From NCBI GenBank assembly GCA_963969495.1, contig OZ018321.1, positions 102,735,578 to 102,799,577 of the forward strand: 64,000 nt of DNA. Reading direction: 5' to 3'. Positions within the stretch are counted from its first letter, which is position 1. Each line of letters starts with the position of its first letter. The notes below the pieces were generated by a model. That model made no database searches, had not been told where the DNA came from, and worked only from the letters and a program-made list of their open reading frames with translations. This stretch comes from Ceratothoa steindachneri. Lineage: Eukaryota; Arthropoda; Malacostraca; Isopoda; Cymothoidae. Of this stretch, positions 58,685-64,000 are shown piece after piece. Both the position numbers and the translations under genes were made by a program.

Positions 58685-60420
58685 TCTTGAAATGATTGTT
58701 CTTGTTAATCTTGAGTTCTCATCGTCAATATCTTCCAGGTTGGCGTCGGTGAGATCCTTTGGGATGGACTTACTGAGTTCTTGTGTGTAACCTTTCCAGT
58801 TTGCTCTCCTGTAGTCCTTCCTCACCGGTACTGGTATCTGTATCAGATATTAATTCATGTGCAATAGTGTTCCAACATGGTCACTGCATGCAAAGGTTGC
58901 TGGTGCATGTGGATGTTGAATGACATATTGAAGCTACTTTTCGTGACGTCTTGCTTCAGTAGCTGAATTGCCTGAGACATATGTCCGAAAGTCTGGTCCT
59001 AATCTTTTGAAAATGTTCCTTTCGAACATCATTTCTAAGTTATTCCATTTGCCATGCACCTAGCATTGAGGTCTCCCATAAGGATGGTGCCAAAGATTGT
59101 AAGTAGGTTGTGCAGGGAAAGATATTTTTTTCTATGTGCTTGGTATCACATGGCTGCTATTATTGGTATCAATTCTGTTTCAATTTTCACGGCCAAGAAA
59201 GCCTCGTACAAATTTTTGACTTCTTTTAATTTCAGCCCTCTTCTTATTGCTATGGCCGGCCCGTGGTGTTACTCGCCTGAAGGGTTCGCATTTATGACGG
59301 TGACACTGGACAGTTTCATTGTTCTTGTTCTTAGGTTCACTCTGTGTTCTGATATTAAGATGATATCTTGATCGATCTCTTGGAAAATATTTCTTAATGT
59401 CGATGTTTTAGCAATCAAGCTTTGAGTGTTAATTTGCAGAATGCTGAGCTTTCTTCTCCTTTCTGGTACCATTATTTACTAAGTTTGGTCGTTTAAAGTT
59501 CTTTAGATTACTGACGGGTAGATCCCTTGTTGGATTCTACTTCCTTACCTTTAAACCTACCATTTTCCATTTTTAGGAATTCGCCTGGATAGATAGATAG
59601 GTATTTTGTCCTCGAGTAATAGTTTCTCCACTTCTTCTCGTCTTCCTCTCCTGTCTTTCTTTTAAATGCCTATTTGCATTTACTTTCTTTAATAGCCCTT
59701 ATGATGTCCTGCTTCTTCTTACCTCTCGGGAGGGGGAAGCATTCATCGATGTACACTTTTAATTTTGATTCCTGCTGCCTTCATACGTACTTCCTGTATT
59801 TTTGTCTCCATCTTTGCTTTGCACTGTCTTGTCTGAGTCTTCTTCGGTAGTGGGTTCTTTGGTGTTCGTTGATGCCGATGTTCAGGCTACGTTAATCTTC
59901 AGGATTTCAGATAGTGGGGGTTCTCTGAGAACCACACCTTCTTCATTCCTTTTTTCTCTAACATTTTATTCAGTGTTATTGAGAAAGTTTACAGTTTTCT
60001 AATATTCATTACATGGGCATACAATATGTATGTGAGCAGTTCTGTTGATGCCCCTTGCTTAACGGTTGCTTTGGCCACACTTGCATACCTTGCGTTTGTT
60101 CTGGCTTCTTCTTCGTTTCTTACTTTTCTTTCCTTTCGTTCTATTATTTCCATTCTTTTGAGGAAAGCCATTGCCATAGTTCTCTGTGTCCCAGGGCAGT
60201 TTATGCATTTCTTTGTGTTCTCTTTACGTTGTTTCTAGTGGTGGTTCTTCTGTCTACATTCTGAACATATTGTTTCCTTCTCAGTTCAGTTTTGGGTCAA
60301 ATGGTCCTCCATCTTGTACCAGCGGAAACATATTTGGATATTTATGTTTCTCGCGCTCTATGTTCTCTGGTGTTATTCTCATGTTTAACATTAGCAGTCC
60401 TCTCTGGTAGATTTTCGTTG
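58680..60420 (-). pseudogene. Jockey-like LINE, ORF1 end and ORF2 endonuclease
   Basis: On the minus strand ORF1 gives LLMLNMRITPENIEREKHKY, then knuckles CYKMEDHLTQN, CSECRQKNHH and CINCPGTQRTMAMAFLKRME (about 60300-60150) and the tail AKATVKQGASTELLTYIL (ending 59989). The block MAMAFLKR matches MAIAWPRK in the plus-strand copy at 61.8 kb, so both are one family. ORF2 starts at 59472: KLSILQINTQSLIAKTSTLR, QDIILISEHRV, then in shifted frames HHGPAIAIRRGLKLKEVKNL and MGDLNARCMANG (about 59070), and RKDYRRANWKGYTQELSKSI (58825). The RT is not present: the copy ends at the hairpin near 58684. Several Cys and His positions of the knuckles are altered. Confidence 0.75.
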
Positions 60421-61150
60421 CCATCTAAGCTGTTTCACATACAATTTTGGAACACATGCATGTAGTGACCAAATGAAGAAAGGTCAACCCTCAACACTGA
60501 AGCTACAAGTTGGAATCGAACATTAAAGTTGTTCTAGAAAATTCCCTCTTTCTGATTGGCCCGTTCCCTTTGACCTTCCGTTCAAGCTTAAACTAGTAAA
60601 TACCCCTTCAAAATTTCCTCATTCTATGACGGATGGCAGATTCCAAAACTCTCAATACGGAAGATTATTTTGCAAGCAATCCTGACTTTCCTACTCACTG
60701 AAGTGAGAATCAACTATAACAGAAGAAGATCCATAAGAAACGACTACCGCCTTACAAGATGGATACGAGGCACCTCTACAAAGCGGATCTTTCCTACCCT
60801 GTAGAATCTTCTTATGGTGTGTCGGTTAGGTAAGCGTCTCCAGAGATACCCCTCAAGTATGAGCCATATCTGAACCTTGCAGCTAACTCTGCGCAGGCCT
60901 AAGCTTAGCAAGGGCTGGGTTAGACCTGTTTGAGCGGCGAACTTGAGTGCGGTGGCAGCAAAAACTGTTAAAGCTAGGTGATAGGCAGGTAGGTAAGGCT
61001 ACCAACTCGCCAGCTGAATAGACCAGGTAGATAACTAGATATAATAGCAGCCTTTATCTACGTTTAGCCCCTCTCTCTCTCTCTCTCTCTCTCTTACTTT
61101 TTGCCTTTTCTACCGATGAAGAAACCCAAGAAGAAGAAGATTGGCTAGCG
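60421..61150. other. Non-coding; (CT)n at 61074-61094
   Basis: The space between the two divergent Jockey-like copies. It may hold their 5' untranslated sequence, but I see no shared block. A CT microsatellite of about 21 bases is at 61074-61094. Confidence 0.4.
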
Positions 61151-61159
61151 AATCAAGGG

Positions 61160-62720
61160 ACTCCATCAAACAGGTCCATTTGGGCGTCCGGAAGGGCGTG
61201 CAAAAGTCCGACTGGACCAAGGTATTCATGATCTTCTACAGGAAACTCGGAGGGGTGCTCTTGCGCTATTTGTCAGATAAGCAAGAACGTAGGTAAGCTT
61301 CTTTCGGAACGAGCTATAGAAGAGTTAAAAGGAATCGGTTTGAAGACCCCCCCTCCCAAAAAAAATCGAAGCTCAAAAAGCAGTCTATTGACGGCAAATT
61401 GAACCCTGGATGGGTAAACATAAGGCCGACGAAATAAAAGAAGAAATCGAGTGGGCTCAGCACTGGGCTAAAGTTAAAGAAGTTATAAAATTCACTAATT
61501 GGAACAACGGATTCGAATATACCAATTGAAATCTTTTGGGAGACCAACATTGCGAGAAACGCCAAAGAAATCGACTTATTATCATTTTATCTGAAAATTA
61601 AGCCTGAACAGATCAAAAGTGACGACTTTGTCAGCATCCAAGCATACTTTAACTGTTCGTGTTAGAAAAACACGTAATCCGAGAATGCCCCTTGAAAGAT
61701 ACCAAGTGGTGTTGAGAGTGCAGTAACGAATGTGACTCCCAAATCAAGAAATATTTGAATTGCAATGAAAGTCACTGTGCTATGGCGATAGCTTGGCCAA
61801 GAAAGGACGAATTCATTGAAAACAAAAGAAAGGAAAAGATAACGCTAGAAGAAGAAAAGCAAAGCCTCACTTTCGATAAGGTTGAAAAGAACGGAGTGGA
61901 GCAGGTACAACCAACAAAAAACATAATAGAGATAAAACAGAGTGAATTGCTGAATATACTGGCATGCGTCATGCATGCTCACGTGTTAAATGTAGCCAAT
62001 CTAAGACCATACTCGAGGGAACTGAACCTTATGCTGAAGAATAACGGGCTTGTTATAATATGGTTCTTCGAGAACCCTCCCTTGACGAATATTTTGAACG
62101 TACAATATAAGCCAAGTCAACCGACCAGGCACATTCACAGCAAAAATTCACGAGCCAGACGGAGAAACAACGCCCCAGCCCAGGGGGTTCAATAGGCCCG
62201 TGGCTCAGGAAAAAAGTGCACCAGTGTATAGAAGAGGTTTAGGAAACTGAGACTACGCCAGGAGAGATCAACCACAAAGAGCCTGCCTCAACTTTCCAAG
62301 CTGAAACCCACGAAGAAACGAGTGAGGCACCTACCACTAAGACATTCGATGAAGGAAGAGAAGAACAACAGAGGTTCAACTTTAGGTTTTTCGCCTCCAA
62401 AGAAAGACCCTTCCCGAAAACAAATAGCGAGTTAATTCAGGAGTTAAAGAGAGTTTACTTTAAATACGAATTTGAGGACCCATACACTGACCGTGAGTTC
62501 TATAAAATCATTGACTGTGGTAAGGCCTCACAGTCAAAAGAGATGAGTGACACAGTCAAAAGAGATGAGTACAGGAAGAAACGTAGCGGGAGAGCAAGGT
62601 CGCCCATCGCGAGTGGAATCAAAGAGGCTGAAAGTAGATCGAGTCTAGAAAAAAAACAGCAAATTAATGGCCTAACTCAGAAAATTGAAGATATTCAGCC
62701 ACAATGTTGCGGGCTGGAAT
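61160..62720 (+). pseudogene. Jockey-like LINE ORF1
   Basis: A Gag-like RNA-binding protein in several frames. Upstream blocks (ERAIEELKGIGLKTPPP at about 61308; NAKEIDLLSFYLKIKPEQIK at about 61560) precede the knuckle region at 61645-61790 (FNCSC, CSNECDSQIKKYLNC, NESHCAMAIAWPRK), where a stop replaces one residue. The 146-codon frame 61755-62195 continues with a charged tail and LLNILACVMHAHVLNVANL. After a stop and shift, 62290-62718 gives a C-terminal part (FRFFASKERPFPKTNSELIQ, VYFKYEFEDPYTDREFYKII). A 22-base direct duplication (ACAGTCAAAAGAGATGAGT twice) lies at about 62530-62570. ORF2 overlaps the end. Confidence 0.7.
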
Positions 62721-63840
62721 GAGAAAAGGCATTATCTAAGCAACGCCTACTTGAAAGAAGATCCAGAGATAATAATACTGAATGAAATTAATATAGACCC
62801 CGAAGCAAATAGAATCAAGCTATTCAACTACACCTTCATCCCAAAAAACAACCACCGACGTCAACTTTGACGGCGTTGCAATCGAGGTAAATAATGACAT
62901 CAGATTCATCAAACTCAAGGATTTGGACCAAGCTTACCTAGCGATTAGCATAAGGACCTCCACGGGAAACCTGATCGTCATGACAGGGTACCAAGCCTCA
63001 AGGAGGAACTTTTTACCCTTCTACAATTTCATAGGTGTTTTCGGGCGAAAAGATCAGGCAATATTTATGGGGCATTTAAACGCCCGCAGCAGAGCTTCGG
63101 TCTATACAGTCAAGTTTAACAAGGCGGGTAAAAATCTAGATACATTGCTTGAAAGAAGGATAGTCTTTCGAATCAGGCCAGAATTTCCAACATACTTTGG
63201 ACCAAATAGATCCAGAAAGTCCAATATGGTAATTGCGACTCCAGATCTACAGTTCAATTAGTTCATGAAGAAAGTGTCCCCATCGACTAGAGATAAAGAA
63301 ATAGTCGTTCTGACCCTTTCGCTGGACCAACACAAGTAAGCTTTCCTCCCAGGAAACAATACAGGAATGCTAATATAGATGCTTATATATATGCACTTTT
63401 CAGCCTGCAGAAGATTCAACCAATCTCTACCACTTGCGTACATTTTGAAGAAAGCCAATTTTTTAATCTTCTTAAACCGAAATTTTTAAACCTTCAATTC
63501 GACGAATGCATCGAGGGCAATGAAAAACATGCCTGGCTTTTCCTTCAAGTTTATTATAACATACATTCGGGAAAATTACCAAACTCCAGACAATGCCCGT
63601 GTTATAGGGGAGTTTCTAAAAACTTCCAGTCGCTTGGAGCGCATATACTTATATGCATTTTCTCAGCTCGCATCTTGTTACCTCCCAAATTACTACGGTA
63701 ATTTTATCGAGGAACAAGGAGCGCTTTTCCATCAAGATGCTCGAGAGGTCTCAGAGCCACTTAGAGGTGGAACCAAGAGAGACACGATATCTAAAACACA
63801 AACAGAAACCTTAAAAAATAATTTCTTCCTGAATAATTAA
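62685..63840 (+). pseudogene. Jockey-like LINE ORF2 endonuclease, 3'-broken
   Basis: The first frame opens MKIFSHNVAGWNEKRHYLSN, EIIILNEINIDPE (catalytic Asn and Glu positions of an APE endonuclease), is shifted near 62850 and continues 62923-63261 as DQAYLAISIRTSTGNLIVMT, FMGHLNARSRAS (normally G-D-x-N-A-R; Asp to His) and FPTYFGPNRSRKSNMVIATP (normally K-S-D). Later parts (FPPRKQYRNANIDAY at about 63340; FNLLKPKFLNLQFDECIEGN at about 63460) are in shifted frames. Similarity ends at about 63600-63840, before any RT motif. Two catalytic residues are lost, so the copy is dead. Together with the ORF1 upstream it is the 5' half of a LINE, which is unusual because most copies keep the 3' end. Confidence 0.75.
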
Positions 63841-64000
63841 CATTTTGGCGTATTTCACATGTATTATTAATATTTGTTGGTTAATTAAGTCTACTTTGGT
63901 AAAATAAATATGCTAATTTTCTACGTTATTTTTATATTCCCGTCAACTTTTCAGATATAGAATGAAAAGTATGTTTGATTGAAGAAAACTATTTATATTT

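Overview
The window is repeat-dominated DNA from an animal nuclear genome. No host gene could be recognised. Almost every coding trace belongs to a transposable element, and most are broken by stops, frameshifts or truncation. The mix (RTE-like, CR1-like, L2-like, Jockey-like and I-like LINEs, Penelope-like elements, Tc1-like transposons, Ty3/gypsy-type LTR elements, and long AT microsatellites at a dozen places) suggests an invertebrate. An arthropod such as a decapod crustacean is my best guess, but this is inference only.

Layout. 1-5.7 kb: a zinc-knuckle ORF1 fragment and two L2-like LINE remnants. 8.5-15.7 kb: a two-copy 129-bp tandem repeat, an RNase H fragment, RTE-like 3' ends, a CR1-like tail, and two head-to-tail copies of an I-like LINE. 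17-20.2 kb: a GIY-YIG Penelope-like remnant beside an AT microsatellite, a palindromic repeat end, and a Tc1-like transposon with a recognisable TA-CAGT terminus. 22.9-28.2 kb: a rather fresh CR1-like LINE (minus strand) abutting a Jockey-like LINE (plus strand) whose reverse transcriptase has been invaded by an AT microsatellite. 30 kb: another LINE tail. 31-35.3 kb: nothing recognisable. 35.4-57.4 kb: a dense nest of four LTR elements of one lineage (called A, C, X and Y here), a second Penelope-like remnant, an inverted pair of tRNA-like sequences, and a Tc1-like element with about 190-bp inverted repeats. 58.6-63.9 kb: two Jockey-like LINEs in opposite orientation, with a near-perfect 52-bp hairpin at one end.

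The most interesting signal is the LTR lineage. Element Y (47946-55099) reads gag - protease - integrase - reverse transcriptase - RNase H between its LTRs. Integrase therefore precedes reverse transcriptase, as in Ty1/copia, although every domain is of Ty3/gypsy type. Element X (minus strand) runs from protease directly into integrase. Element A (39735-45830) ends with RNase H and keeps only the tail of the integrase region between protease and RT. This is the arrangement known from Gmr1 elements. A and Y have both lost the RT catalytic core; A is nevertheless an almost continuous frame between nearly identical LTRs with a 5-bp target duplication, so it looks like a recent, compacted, non-autonomous derivative.

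The second recurring signal is a module seen four times (17.2, 35.3, 38.7 and 47.3 kb): an AT microsatellite, 70-90 bases of unique sequence, then a small hairpin core with a hammerhead-ribozyme-like layout. Two of the four sit at the 3' end of a Penelope-like GIY-YIG reading frame, which suggests that the others are Penelope-like 3' ends too.
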